Below are positions 1 through 10,122 of a stretch of 24,276 nt of DNA, piece by piece. Numbering within the stretch: the first letter of the stretch is position 1; the number at the start of each line of letters is the position of its first letter. The position numbers and the translations under genes were made by a program. Origin of the DNA: Nemertoderma westbladi (lineage: Eukaryota; Xenacoelomorpha; Nemertodermatida; Nemertodermatidae); the NCBI GenBank assembly GCA_032718475.1, contig JAUCBJ010002061.1, positions 1 to 24,276 of the forward strand, given 5' to 3'. The notes under the pieces were generated by a model, which was not told the origin of the DNA, did no database searches, and saw only the letters and a list, made by a program, of their open reading frames with translations.

Positions 1-74
1 GGCCATATAAAACTTTTTTTAGATTTTGAAATTTTCTGTTGAAAATAAACTGGCACAGCCATCACCTGAGTGGA

Positions 75-758
75 AAAAAAACAAAAAACAAAAAAAGTTT
101 CATCCCCCCCCCCCCCCCCCCCCCACCATTCGTTGGAATAATTGACCAATCGGCATAAAGTGATACCGATAGGTGAATATCTGAGATTGCTAAAGTGAGC
201 TTTTTTATTAATTTCTGGCATTAAATTTATTCATATAAGCCGATTATATGTGCAAACCAAATTTAATCACAAATATTTATGTCTGCACCCCACTACAAAA
301 TTTTCAAAAACATAAAAAAAATTTTCAAAAATTTCCAATTTTCAAAAACAATGCAATTCTTTAAATTTTTCAATATTTGCCAATACTTGCAAATTTTGAG
401 AAAATTCAAAACAAAAAACAAAAAAAGTTTCATCCCCCCCCCCCCCCCCCCCCCCCCCCACCATTCCTTGGAATAATTGACCAATCGGCGTAAAGTGATA
501 CCGATAGGTGAATATCTGAGATTGCGAAAGTGAGCTTTTTTATTAATTTCTGGCATTAAATTTATTCATATAAGCCGATTATATTTGCAAACCAAATTTA
601 ATCACAAATATTTATGTCTGCACCCCACTACTAAATTTTCAAAAACATAAAAAATTTTTTCAAAAATTGCCAATTTTCAAAAACAATGCAATTCTTTAAA
701 TTTTTCAATATTTGCCAATACTTGCAAATTTTGAGAAAATTCAAAACAAAAAACAAAA
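75..758. repeat. Two-copy tandem repeat, 330-bp period, with poly-C tracts
   Basis: The same roughly 330-bp unit occurs twice in direct orientation. Each copy has an A-rich lead (AAAACAAAAAACAAAAA), the word GTTTCAT, a C homopolymer (21 C at 104-124, 26 C at 434-459), a CCAATCGGC segment, and an AT-rich stretch rich in TTTTCAAAAA words. The C tracts start at 104 and 434, which sets the period. The array ends in a partial third A-rich lead near 745-758. The copies differ by scattered substitutions and by C-tract length. The short frames read across it are low-complexity and not genes. It could be a satellite fragment or a duplicated non-autonomous element; no terminal repeats are evident. Confidence 0.9.
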
Positions 759-876
759 ATTCATTGATATATTAATTCACTTTCATTCACTTGAATGAGT
801 TATAATTATAATAATCAGATAATAAGAGATAGTCTCGGAGTTTATTCACACTTCAATAATACAGTATAAAAGTTAT

Positions 877-1437
877 TTATTTGGAAAGCTTAATTTTCAG
901 GAAATATTTTTTGGAAGAAAATGATGACATCTCAGATCTGCTTAATAGTTGACTTCTAATTAATCCATCTCTTGTATCCTGACCACAAACACGAAGAGAA
1001 GCTTTGCTAACAGTCTGAACGATTCTTTCCACGTTTTGATTATGACAGGGGATCTCAATAACAAGTGGTTGTTCTGCCACCTTACTATTTAAATCATAAA
1101 GGGTGGTCTTCGAAACAAGAGGGGGTTGGTGATTTGTACTATTGGAATTAAGCAAATCCATCATGGTACATTCTTCTCCAGTTATAATTGGTTTCTCAAA
1201 GATACGCCCCCCAGGAGGGGCACTGAGAAGGTCAACTCTGATCTTTCGAATAATATCAACTGCAGATAATCTCACATCCTTGTCAGTTGAAGCTAACATG
1301 GCTAGAATAACAGATTCACTATGGCCGTAATAAGAACCATTATTTAGGACGGGAAGGACAACTTTCATTTCAACTGAGCTTAGATGTGAACTACATAATT
1401 TAATCAGATTCAGAAAATGATAAGCTCCATAGCTTAT
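877..1437 (-). pseudogene. C-terminal part of an uncharacterised animal protein family (PCHxQxVER type)
   Basis: The minus-strand frame has an ATG at 1368-1366 and stays open upstream to a stop at 1438-1440, so the real coding segment may be longer than the ATG suggests. The last part reads IPCHNQNVERIVQTVSKAS, followed by a VCGQDTRDGLIRSQLLSR-like stretch. This resembles the conserved C-terminal block (PCHTQAVER...VTEAS...RDGFIR...SR) that I recall from uncharacterised proteins of insects, Hydra and fish. An upstream HSESVILAMLASTDKDVRLSAV segment also fits, as does a following TEPPL-like position (here HQPPL). No catalytic residues are known to me. There is no start, promoter or upstream domain here, so it is either the last exon of a gene or a remnant. 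Function unknown. Confidence 0.55.
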
Positions 1438-1493
1438 TTACCACTTATTACATTTGCCACTGTAAACGGATGTTAAACCAAGTTGGTGCATAA

Positions 1494-1897
1494 ATGAATA
1501 TAATGTATACACACAATCGCTGCAGAACTTCAGCTGCACAATTTTCCTACAGTGCCCTTATGAGACTAGAAAGTGAGCTCATACAAAGCAAAGCTTATAA
1601 CGATACTTCAAGTCACTCCTCATATGCAGATTACACTATTTGTGTTCATTTCAGCATCAAACGCTGTCGATCGATAAATGTTAGCCAAAACGATAATAGC
1701 AAATTTTGCCAGTTGAATGACCAATATGCAGAACTCGCTGACGCAAATGATCTTATAAGCAGTGTAAACAATAAGTACCAGTTTCTAAGCATCGACTTGC
1801 CACCTGTAGGGCCTAGTCTAAATCATTCGACTACATGGCTATTGGTGATTACAACACTGAAGATGATACCAGCTTATCTTTGGTCAATAAACTACCT
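1494..1897 (+). CDS. Candidate host exon with a PAN/apple-like cysteine pattern
   Basis: An open frame holds the spacing YTICVHFSIKRCRSINVS, then KFCQLND, then an aromatic YQFLSI. This is like PAN/apple modules (CxxxC...C.S.N....C.LN.......Y) of secreted animal proteins. A canonical splice donor GTAAGT lies at 1898-1903, exactly where the frame runs into TAA. CTGCAG|AACTTCAG (about 1520-1533) could be the acceptor, so the exon may start there rather than at the ATG at 1494. After the IDLPPV segment, a second frame (DYMAIGDYNTEDDTS) looks at least as protein-like, so a small frameshift near 1810 is possible. The PAN assignment rests on a few residues and is tentative. Confidence 0.35.
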
Positions 1898-1999
1898 GTA
1901 AGTTATTTGTTCTTATTGCCTATTATAATGTGCCCCTTCACTAAACAATAAAGTATAACGCGCAAGTTTGGCTTACCAAATTATTAGAATAAACAGTCA

Positions 2000-2330
2000 G
2001 TATGTACGTAATATAGTGTCACTTTCTGATGGATGACACCCCCTACCCCCCCCCCCCCCCCCCCCCCCAATTATTATACAAATCTTTATCATATTGCTTG
2101 GAATTTGAAACACAACTAGTTCAAACTCCAGAATTTTAGATTTTGCCCTGAAAAATTTTTTATAAACGTTTTAAATAAGTGTCTTCTGCAAAATCGCACC
2201 TTCCGTATCATGGCCATTCTTCACATTAGTCGTAATTTTTCATATCTTTGAAAGCTTGCTTTGCAAGGATTCGAAATATGTAACAATATTTGAATTTCGT
2301 TGAGAAACAGCTGAGATATAGGTGTTCAAA
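2000..2330 (+). repeat. Dispersed poly-C repeat, copy A
   Basis: This segment shares clear similarity with the reverse complement of about 12245-12530. Shared blocks in order are: CGTAATATA, a CACTTTCTGATG-like word, a long C tract (23 C at 2046-2068), AATCTTTATCATATTGCTTGGAAT, a CGTTTTAAA..AGTGTCTT block, AAATCGCACC, GGCCATTCTTCACATTAGTCG (2212-2232) and TTTCGTTGAGAAACAGCTGA. The two copies diverge outside these limits, which marks the element ends to within a few tens of bases. It has no coding potential and fits a short non-autonomous element (MITE or SINE class undetermined). Confidence 0.8.
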
Positions 2331-2589
2331 GATTGCCAGAAGTAATGTTCGCTGAAGGCCATTTATTCTAATTAATAAATTCATAAAATTCTGGAACATT
2401 TTGTTTATATATGAATAGCTATGCAATAGAGATATTGAATAGGAATACCGCTGTTTCCCACCAACTCATACAATAAATAACACATTGTAGAAAAGTTAAC
2501 TGACCCGAGAAAGGTCGGTTTGATGTTCATGAAAATGGCATAAATCAATTAAAGTAAAAAAAAAAGTAAATTTTCTTCAGCCACTAGGC
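2331..2589. other. AT-rich gap, nothing recognised
   Basis: No credible reading frame, RNA gene or repeat copy was recognised between the poly-C repeat and the SINE-like segment. It contains a short A-run (about 2558-2567) that could be the tail of the minus-strand SINE-like element next to it. Confidence 0.4.
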
Positions 2590-2830
2590 CAGGAATTACG
2601 CACAAAGTCTGACGACTTATTACCTGGGCGGTCCCCCCAGATCTTTACTCCCCAGAGGAAACTCCAGTACTCATTTAGCTACCACTTAAGAATGCAAGGC
2701 AGAGATGCGCCCTGGCTGTTCCCTTTAAAGCATTCGTGCCGAAACGAAAACTGCGCTGGCCCATGTGAGGATCGAACCCACGACGTTTCCACTTTGCTAA
2801 AGCTAAAGCTGCTCCATCAGATGATCAGAC
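2590..2830 (-). mobile_element. Possible tRNA-derived SINE fragment
   Basis: On the minus strand, 2781-2765 reads as a tRNA T arm: GTGGG stem, TTCGATC loop, CTCAC stem, with the five pairs compatible (one G-U). The core GGGTTCGATCC matches the Pol III box B. A box-A-like word TAGCAAAGTGG lies at 2799-2789, but only about 9 bases before box B, far closer than in a working tRNA. The head is therefore deleted or the box A is chance. Downstream on the minus strand is a non-coding body with GTTTCGGCACGA, ending near an A-run on that strand's far side. Seen: the T arm. Inferred: a SINE. Confidence 0.4.
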
Positions 2831-4008
2831 ACGAAGACCTGCTAAACCCTAAAGACTTAAACAATATTCCTTTAATAAACCCACATATGGAGCCATATAT
2901 ACCCTGCCAGGACAACAATATTATCTCAGTTATCTCAGTCACACATACCCTACTGCCCTACTTACCTACCGTTATAAGTTATACGCCAGAAGAGATATTG
3001 GAAGCAAAGTCTCTGCTTTTCAACAATATTGGGGTGGAGGTGCATAGTAGACGGGACACTAAAGAGAGACCAGCCGTATTCAACAGGTAAATTGCCCACA
3101 ATCGTAGTCACAGCGTTAGATGCGTTATCTATACCGGTGCTAGTTTCAAAAGATGAAGTTATGGAAGCCGAAAGCTCCTCTCAATTCTCGCTAATTACAG
3201 ATAAATTAACGTCGCTTCAAGCCCAGTTTATGGAACATACGAAATCTCTCGAATCTAAGTTGATGCTCGAAATTAATAGAGCGTTGCAGAATAAACAAGC
3301 GGCCGATGGGCCTATCCCAAGAGGGTCAGACTCGTTCGGCATGGCGCCATTGCAAAGGGAGCCACCCAATCCCACACGATCATCCACAGTTAGTGTAAAT
3401 CACATAGGCATATCACCTGCTGGAACCCCGGATCGAATGGGGTATCAATGACGGGGGAACCGCAGGTTTACTGAAACGCCCACGCGAACTGGCAGTGCGA
3501 AAAGACCACGACCAACGAAGTTACTACCGAGATCGAGATTGCGTGGAATAATAATAATGATGGGTTACAAGGTGTCAGTTATCGTCGATGGGAGCCTGGT
3601 CAAACACAGTCTATGGGAAAGAATCCCAACAGGGGTTGGGAACAACGCCCACCTCGGAAGTATGTTGTTGGCACAGGTGGTACCGGTACCGGCACTGGTG
3701 CCGGCACTACAACTAGTAAGCTGAAAACGGCCCCATGCGATATATTCGTATTTCAACTTGAGAAGAACACTACCGTGGAGGATATTGTGGAGAATCTGAA
3801 AACCTTCAACATTGAGGTTACGGCCGGCAACGTCGTGCGCAAATCCCACGAAGAAGCGAGGATGGCGAGCTATCGAGTATCCCTAAACTCTCGAGATCTA
3901 GCGAAGGCCCTAGTCACTTCCACTTGGCCCACCGGTGTCTGCGTGCGGGAGTGGGTTTATAGAAGCCAGAGAATGGATGGTCAGGGTCAGGTGAATCATT
4001 GGGTATAG
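2821..4008 (+). pseudogene. CR1-like ORF1 (RNA-binding chaperone type), broken
   Basis: Three successive frames give one protein. From ATG 2821: an N-terminal segment with SYTPEEILEAKSLLFNNIG. After a shift near 3050: LDALSIPVLVSKDEV and a helix LTSLQAQFMEHTKSLESKL that looks like a short coiled coil. After a further break near 3452-3540: a Gly/Thr repeat (about 3679-3714) and then a C-terminal domain DIFVFQLEKNTTVEDIVENL...KSHEEARMASYRV...WPTGVCVREW. That last block matches the RRM-like C-terminal domain of LINE ORF1 proteins that carry a Cys-less WP.G..VR.W end. The protein would coat element RNA in ribonucleoprotein particles. It is separated from ORF2 by only a few tens of bases, as usual in this clade. 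Confidence 0.7.
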
Positions 4009-4032
4009 CTATATATATCTAAATTATGGCAA

Positions 4033-6562
4033 TTGATACAAACTCCAACAACGAGTCTACTAGACAAAAATAGTAACATCACTTCCCATCCAGATACTGT
4101 AGTATCATATAATTCTACGGGTTTTGATTTAGGCAAAATTGAGTTTATTAAAGTGCTTTTGGCAGGGGCAGACATTGTATGCATACAAGAACATTTTTTG
4201 CTAAGTGGCAACAGTTATTTATTTAAGAAACATTTTCCAAACCATGATAACTATTTTATTCCTGCCAAATATTTAAGTGAGAATGCGAGAGGCGGCAGGC
4301 CCAGTGGAGGCCTATGCATAATATGGAAACGTAATTTAACTAGGTATATATCGTATGTACATAGTAATAATGATAGATTACAAGTGATCAAAGTTAATTT
4401 TCCAGGTTCACCACTTCTAAACATGAACACATATTTTCCGATTGATAATAGAATAGTTAATACTGTAAATGATGATTTATTGTCTCTGATTGGTGAAAGT
4501 AAGGTGGTTATTTCAAGTGCTGCGTGCAATGTTATATTATGGGTGGGTGATATAAATTGCGATTTTTCTCGCAACTCAGCTCATTTACGCGAGATCAGTA
4601 ACTGTCTCGATGAACTAGAACTAATGACCATGTGGGAAATTTTCCCCATAGATCATTGTCGATGTATAACAATTTAAATAATTTTTATACATCGACTATC
4701 GATCATTTCTTTAGCTCATATCATTTTTCAATTAGATGTGCGGAGGCAGATGTGATACACACAGGTATGAACTTGTCTCAACATTGTCCTATATATGTGA
4801 AATTTTCGGTTAACAACATAGGAAAAAGTACTGGTCTGTCACCAAAGCCTGTCCGGCATTCGTTCTCGAGGGCATCTGCTAAGCAACGCAGCGACTTTAC
4901 TCACAAACTAAATAGTATTCTAGAAGAAGTTAATTGTGATAGTAATTGCTCAGAGTGTGGTAACATATTCTGTGACGAACCCACACACCGTATTTTAATC
5001 GAGAAATACACGTTAGATTTATTAGATGCACTCGAACAGGCAGCAGAATGTTTACCTGCTACCAATAGTAGCGCTAATGAGAATGTCAAAGAAGGTTGTG
5101 TTCCGGGGTGGAATGAGAAGGTGAAGCCTTTTCAGAAGGAAGCAGTTTTCTGGCACCAACTGTGGTTGGCTGCAGGTAAACCAAATGGCTCGCAAAGCCA
5201 ACTTTTCCAACTCCGTAGAATCTCACGGTCGCAATATCATTTCGCAGTTCGCAGATTAAAGAAGTCTGTTGACCGAGTTAGACGAGAAAAGCTACTAGTG
5301 GCTGCTACATCGAATAATATTGATATCTTTACTGAAATCAAGAAACTTAGGGGCTCGATTTACACAGTTAGTTCGTCAATTGATGGTCTTACAGACAATG
5401 AAGATATAGCCAACAAGTTTTCAGAAATCTACCCCACTTTATACAACCAGGATTACAATTCCGATTTACCTCAAGTCGAAAATGAAATTTGTAGTGTTCT
5501 ACGAACTGCCGATGTAGAGGACAGTAAGGTAACTACGGTGTTGGTACACGAAGCCTTGCGTAGACTTCGAGATTGTAAGGCAGATGTCGACCGTTCATTC
5601 GACTCAGGTGTCTTAATAAATTGTGGATATCTTTTCGAGAAACATTTGGCTGATTTATTTAATAACTATTTAGTACATGGATTTGTATCGAAATGTTTAC
5701 TCACTGTTGGTTTTGTGCCTTTAGTAAAGAATAAGTTAGGGGACATTACTGACAAGTCTAATTACTATCTCGTCTCTTATAATTAAGGTGTTTGAATGCG
5801 TTCTTTTATTGAGTCAAGGAGACAAGTTAAAGTTTGATGATCTCCAGTTCGGTTTTCGGCCGCTTTCTGGCACAGTGATGTGTTCTTGGACAGCCTTGGA
5901 AGTGGTTCAGTATTATTCTAGAAACTCTACACCTGTATACAGTTGCCTACTAGATCTAACCAAGGCCTTTGATCTTGTTGAGTGGGGAAAACTGTTTCTC
6001 GAACTTATTAAGAAGGGCTTATCGCCCTTGTTTGTAAGGTGCTTACTATGGATATACGTTAACCAATCATGTACCGTCAGGTGGAATAACGTTTCGTCTG
6101 CTGCTTTAAATGTTTAGAATGGAGTTAGACAGGGGTATGTAGCCTCACCTACCTTTTTTGTATCATTCTGAGCTTACTTATTCATAAGTTAAAAGCATCT
6201 AACATTGGGTGTCACATTGGTATACATTATTTCGGTGCGCTTACATATGCAGACGACGTATTGTTATTGTGCCCATCTGTAGTAGGTTTACAGTTCATGG
6301 TAAATATTTGTTTAGAATTCTGTAGTAAGTATAATTTGCTGCTCAGTACGGACCCAAACCCAAAGAAATCGAAATCAAAATGTATTCCATTTAATTTTTC
6401 ATGGAAACAACCATTGTGTAATATCGTGGCAAACAATAATGTACTTCCTTGGGTTAAAGAGGCAATGCATTTGGGGAATGTTATAAATTGCAAAGGTACA
6501 ACCGACACCGACATAGACCGCAAACGCGGCGCATTTATTGGGAAATTGGATAATCTAAGAAA
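4033..6562 (+). pseudogene. CR1-like ORF2, endonuclease and reverse transcriptase, 5' part up to the insertion
   Basis: The endonuclease domain begins at SYNSTGFDLGKIEFIK and shows IVCIQEHFLL (QE motif), WVGDINCDF (GDxN) and TSTIDHFF. The final SDH motif reads SQH in MNLSQHCPIYVKF, a probable loss of a catalytic Asp. A frame change falls near 4650. The linker runs to the RT, whose blocks are FVPLVKN, a broken NYRPVSL equivalent near 5775 (shift), FGFRPLSGT, CLLDLTKAFDLV, a TAG at 6115-6117 just before NGVRQG, then a shift and TYADDVLLL (YADD at 6246-6257). The conserved PWVKEAMHLGNVI tail follows. The frame then stops being CR1-like exactly at the nested element boundary (6562). At least five lesions make it non-functional. 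Confidence 0.85.
6552..6562. repeat. Target-site duplication, left copy (AATCTAAGAAA)
   Basis: The 11-base word AATCTAAGAAA occurs here and again at 10112-10122. Each copy sits exactly where the CR1-like coding frame stops and resumes, the expected footprint of target-primed insertion of the element between them. Confidence 0.9.
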
Positions 6563-6902
6563 GCTACGCATGGGTGGTACCTACAGTGCGCACTACAACG
6601 GCAGCCTATTCTGGAACATTTTGTTTATCACATACATAGCTGGGCAACAATGAAATGCCTATTTAATCATATCAAAATATGGGTGTAAACGTTACGCCGA
6701 CAGCCGACAACCAAATACGAAAACCATTATTAACGGTAATTAAATAACGGTAATTAAATAGTTAGATGGTAAATATTCCAATGGTACATGCAGTACTACT
6801 GTATTACCACAACTAACTGACTCTGCTACAACCAACCTTCTTTAATTAATTAATTACTAGTTTATACGCTAATATCAGAATATGGGTTAATTAAAGAAGA
6901 AT
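6563..6902 (+). other. Leader of the nested R2-type element
   Basis: This 340-bp stretch between the left duplication and the ATG at 6903 has no convincing coding content. It contains short AT-rich direct words (TAACGGTAATTAAATA twice near 6730-6760) and TTAATTAATTAATTA near 6842-6856. It probably holds the promoter and 5' untranslated region, but no specific site is recognised. Confidence 0.5.
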
Positions 6903-9900
6903 ATGGACGTGTCGGCGTCCACCGTCGACCTCAGCGTAGCCGGGCAGCCCAAGCACAGCTGCCCGGTTTGCTCGAAATTGATGGTGGTGACCCTGAGGGG
7001 AGGGCTACGGGTCCACGGGCCCCAGAAGAACCATTGCGCTGGTTCCGGTTGGTCTCCCAGCAGCCCGCCACTCCCCTCCCAACCGGCGACCACGACCACC
7101 ACGACAACCGATCCCACTGCCGTGCCGCCCCCGCCCGGACCAACAAACTACAAGGCGGAGGACATGCTGAAGCTGCTTTGGAACTCCCGAGTGAAGCAGC
7201 TGAGGCACGTCCCGAAGGCGGCGCGGAACAACCTCGCGGACCTCCTCTCCAAAGTTCTCTCCATGATCATCAGCAACCCCAACTGCGTCGACTCGTGGGT
7301 CAACCTCCTGCTTGTCTGTCACCGCTGTATTCCCGCCCCTAAGCGTGGGGGCCGGCGGCACACTCGATCCCTCGCGTCCCAGATCAACGAGCTGATACGC
7401 GAGTTCCGGAGCAACCTACACCAACCTCCGGAATCCCGATCCACCACCACCGGATCCCGCCGGCCCAAGAATTGAGACGACTCCATCCGTCTCGCTGCAG
7501 CGGTGGCAGAGAAGATTGAGGATGGCGATGTGAAGGGCGCCATTCGCCTGGCGTCTTCTAAAGACTCCATGGCGCCCAACACACCAGAGACTTTGGAGAG
7601 GCTGAAGTTGAAGCACCCCTCCCGACCGGACGACCGACGGACTCCTCCACCATCCGTGGCGACCCCAACAACTCCCCCCTGCTCGCCCGCGGTAGTCAGG
7701 AAACTCGTTGCGTCGTTCCCGTGCGACAGTGCGGGCGGCCCCGACGGAATGCGGCCGCAGATCTTGAAAGATCTCATCGGCCACACGAATGGAGAAGCTG
7801 GTAACCGACTTGTCTCCAGTCTCTCCCGGTTCATCGACGTCGTGGCCGCCGGCACCATTCCGGAATCCGTTCGCCCCACATTCTTTGGCGCCAACCTCTT
7901 TGGTTTCTCCAAGCAAGGGGGTGGAGTCCGCCCCATCGCGGTGGGCAACACCCTACGGCGCCTAAACTCGAAGTTCATTGGGGAAATCACCAAGGAGGAA
8001 CGGACGGAGTCGTACGGGAGCGTCCAGCTCGGGATCGGGATAAAGAATGGTGGGGAGGTGGCCGCCCACGCGGCGCGGTCGCTCACCACGGAGGACAACG
8101 ATCCGGGGACTGTATTGCTGAATGTCGACTTCAGCAACGCCTTCAACTCGGTACGGCGAGACACCCTCCTCGAGACTGTGTACCAGCGTTACCCCAGCGT
8201 GTACAACTACACGCTGGCGGCGTACGGAGAACCCAGCTTCCTCATCTACGGGGAGGAGACCCTCCTCTCTGACGAGGGAGTCCAACAGGGGGACTCCGAC
8301 GGACCTCGACTGTTCGGCGACACGGTGAACCCAACCATCCAGTCGCTGAAGTCAAGTTTTAACGTCTGGTACCTGGACGACGGGAACCTCGCCGGTGACT
8401 ACCGAGTTGTTCTGGAGGATCTACGTGTGGTGATAGAGGAGGGGAGGAAGTGCGGACTCGTTATCAATCCTGCAAAGAGCGAACTCTTCTTCCTCGGCGC
8501 CGAGTCCGACGAGTCCCGCGCGCGCATCCGTGGCAAGTTCGACGAGGTCTGTGCGGGCATCCAGGTCCGCCCGCTCGAGGACCTGACGATGCTCGGTGCC
8601 CCCATCGGGGTCGCCGCCACCGTATCCTGCCTTCAGGAGAAGGCGGAAGACCTCGCCACACTCGCCAGCCGGCTGCACCTCCTCGACTCTCACCACGCGT
8701 ACTTCCTCCTCCGTCATTCCTTCGCCATCCCCCGGCTCACCTACTTCCTCCGCGCCGCGCCTTGCTTCCAGCACCCGGGACTCCTGGAGGAGTACGACGC
8801 AACTCTGCGGGGTGCCCTCCAGAAGATCGCGAACACCCGGATCTCAGACTCAGCGTGGGTCCAGGCCTGTCTCCCGGCCCGTATGGGTGGCCTCGGGTTG
8901 AGCTCTGCATTGCAGCTAGCACCTTCCGCCTACTTGGCTTCAGCTGCTGCGTGCACTGCTCTCTCGAGCCGCTTATTCGAGCCCTCCAGACAACCCGCCT
9001 CGGCCTCGGTACCACGCGCCCACGAGGTGTGGAAGGCCGCCCTCCCCGCCGGAACCACCACACCAACCGACACCACCATACAGAGGGCCTGAATGGAGCC
9101 ACTCCACGAGGCGAACCGCGCGGCACTGCGGGCAGCCACAACAACGCCACTCGAGATCGCCCGCCTTAACGTTGTCGACGACCCGGTATCCGGTTGTTGG
9201 CTGGACGCTATTCCCATCAGCTCGCTAGGGCTGAAACTCACGGACTCCCAGTTCAGGGTTTCTGTCGCCACACGCCTCGGTTGCAAGTTAACCGAACCCC
9301 ACAGGTGCTCCCGGTGCGGATCCGAAGTAAAACCGGATGGTCTCCACGGACTATCCTGTGTGAGAAGCGCCGGGAGGCTGCCACGCCACTCTATGTTAAA
9401 CGACATAGTGAAACGTGCATTGGCCTCCTGTGGGGTTAGAGCTCGCCTTGAACCGGTCGGGTTGTGTAGAGCTGATGGGAAGCGTGTCGATGGCGTTACC
9501 CTCGAATCGTGGAGTGGGGGCCGGCCGATGACCTGGGATGCGACCGTCGTCGATCCCCTCGCTCCCAGTCATCTCGCCCAGAGCACGCAGGCCGGCCGCC
9601 GTGTTGTCGAGGAGGCGGAAAACTCAAAGATTAAGAAATACGAGGAACTGACCGTCCGAGGGAGCTACCTCTTCTACCCGGTAGCATTCGAGACCTTCGG
9701 TCGGCCCGGTCCTGAGACAGCTGCATTCCTTAAGGAGGTTGGCCGACGCCTCCACGCAGCCACTCAGGAGCCGCGATCCCATCGGTTCCTCCTCCAACGT
9801 CTCCTCGTAGCCATCTTGATCGGCAACACGGCCCCCATCCTCGGCTCTATGGACCCTCTGTCCGACGGCCTCTATGACGAGGTTTTGTCGCCAGCTGCCC

Positions 9901-9929
9901 CCGCGCCCCCCACTGACTCAGTGGGTTAG
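6903..9929 (+). pseudogene. R2-type polyprotein: zinc finger, reverse transcriptase, restriction-like endonuclease (two TGA stops)
   Basis: A single frame of about 1,008 codons is broken only by TGA at 7473-7475 and TGA at 9090-9092. Part 1 (190 residues) has a finger C20-C23-H38-H44/C45 for nucleic-acid binding, then a Pro/Thr-rich linker. Part 2 (from 7503) has SAGGPDGMRPQ, GGVRPIAVGNTLRRL, VDFSNAF (209-214), GVQQGDSDGP (259 on), and YLDDG (290-294), the RT active site. Part 3 (from 9093) has a CCHC knuckle C72-C75-H85-C89, RHSMLND (98-104), then RVDGVTL and TWDATVVD, the pattern of the R2-like restriction endonuclease (D133, D149). Such proteins nick DNA and prime reverse transcription at the nick. 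QGDSDGPRLF departs from the usual QGDPLGPLLF. Confidence 0.88.
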
Positions 9930-10111
9930 ACTGATCTTGAACTTTTGTATATAGTTAGGTAGGTAGTTTATATTAATCTAGTTAGTGTGCCTCATTGTGC
10001 TATAAGAAAATATTTACTTTCAATTTAATAATTTTAACTTGTCTATTGGTAATCTTAATGTAGAGAGTTTGAGCTCAAGGCTCTGTGATCCTTATTTTAT
10101 TAAATAACAAC
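9930..10111 (+). other. 3' untranslated region of the nested R2-type element
   Basis: AT-rich non-coding sequence between the stop of the endonuclease frame (TAG ending at 9929) and the right duplication, ending TAAATAACAAC. In this clade the 3' region is the RNA segment recognised by the RT. No structure was confirmed by eye. Confidence 0.6.
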
Positions 10112-10122
10112 AATCTAAGAAA
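10112..10122. repeat. Target-site duplication, right copy (AATCTAAGAAA)
   Basis: Exact match to 6552-6562. It follows the A-rich 3' end (TAAATAACAAC) of the inserted LINE and starts the resumed CR1-like frame. Confidence 0.9.

Larger units (their letters stand above)
6563..10111 (+). mobile_element. R2-type (restriction-like endonuclease) LINE nested in the CR1-like element
   Basis: The 3,549-bp insert has a 340-bp leader, one long GC-rich frame (6903-9929) and a 182-bp AT-rich 3' region. It is bounded by the 11-bp duplication described at its ends. Its protein has an N-terminal zinc finger, a central RT and a C-terminal CCHC plus PD-(D/E)xK-like region, and no apurinic endonuclease, which is R2/CRE-type architecture. 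Its base composition is strikingly GC-rich against AT-rich surroundings. It appears near full length; whether the leader is complete cannot be judged from one copy. Confidence 0.85.

Noticed and set aside
279-556. Short overlapping frames on both strands with poly-Pro or poly-Gly runs
   Set aside because: They are translations of the poly-C tract and AT-rich repeat unit.
2760-2835. A functional tRNA gene on the minus strand
   Set aside because: Only the T arm is intact. The A-box to B-box spacing is far too short and no anticodon or acceptor stem can be formed.
6887-9406. Several long alternative frames on both strands inside the R2-type element, up to about 280 residues
   Set aside because: High GC lowers stop-codon frequency. 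Only the 6903-9929 frame shows RT and endonuclease motifs.
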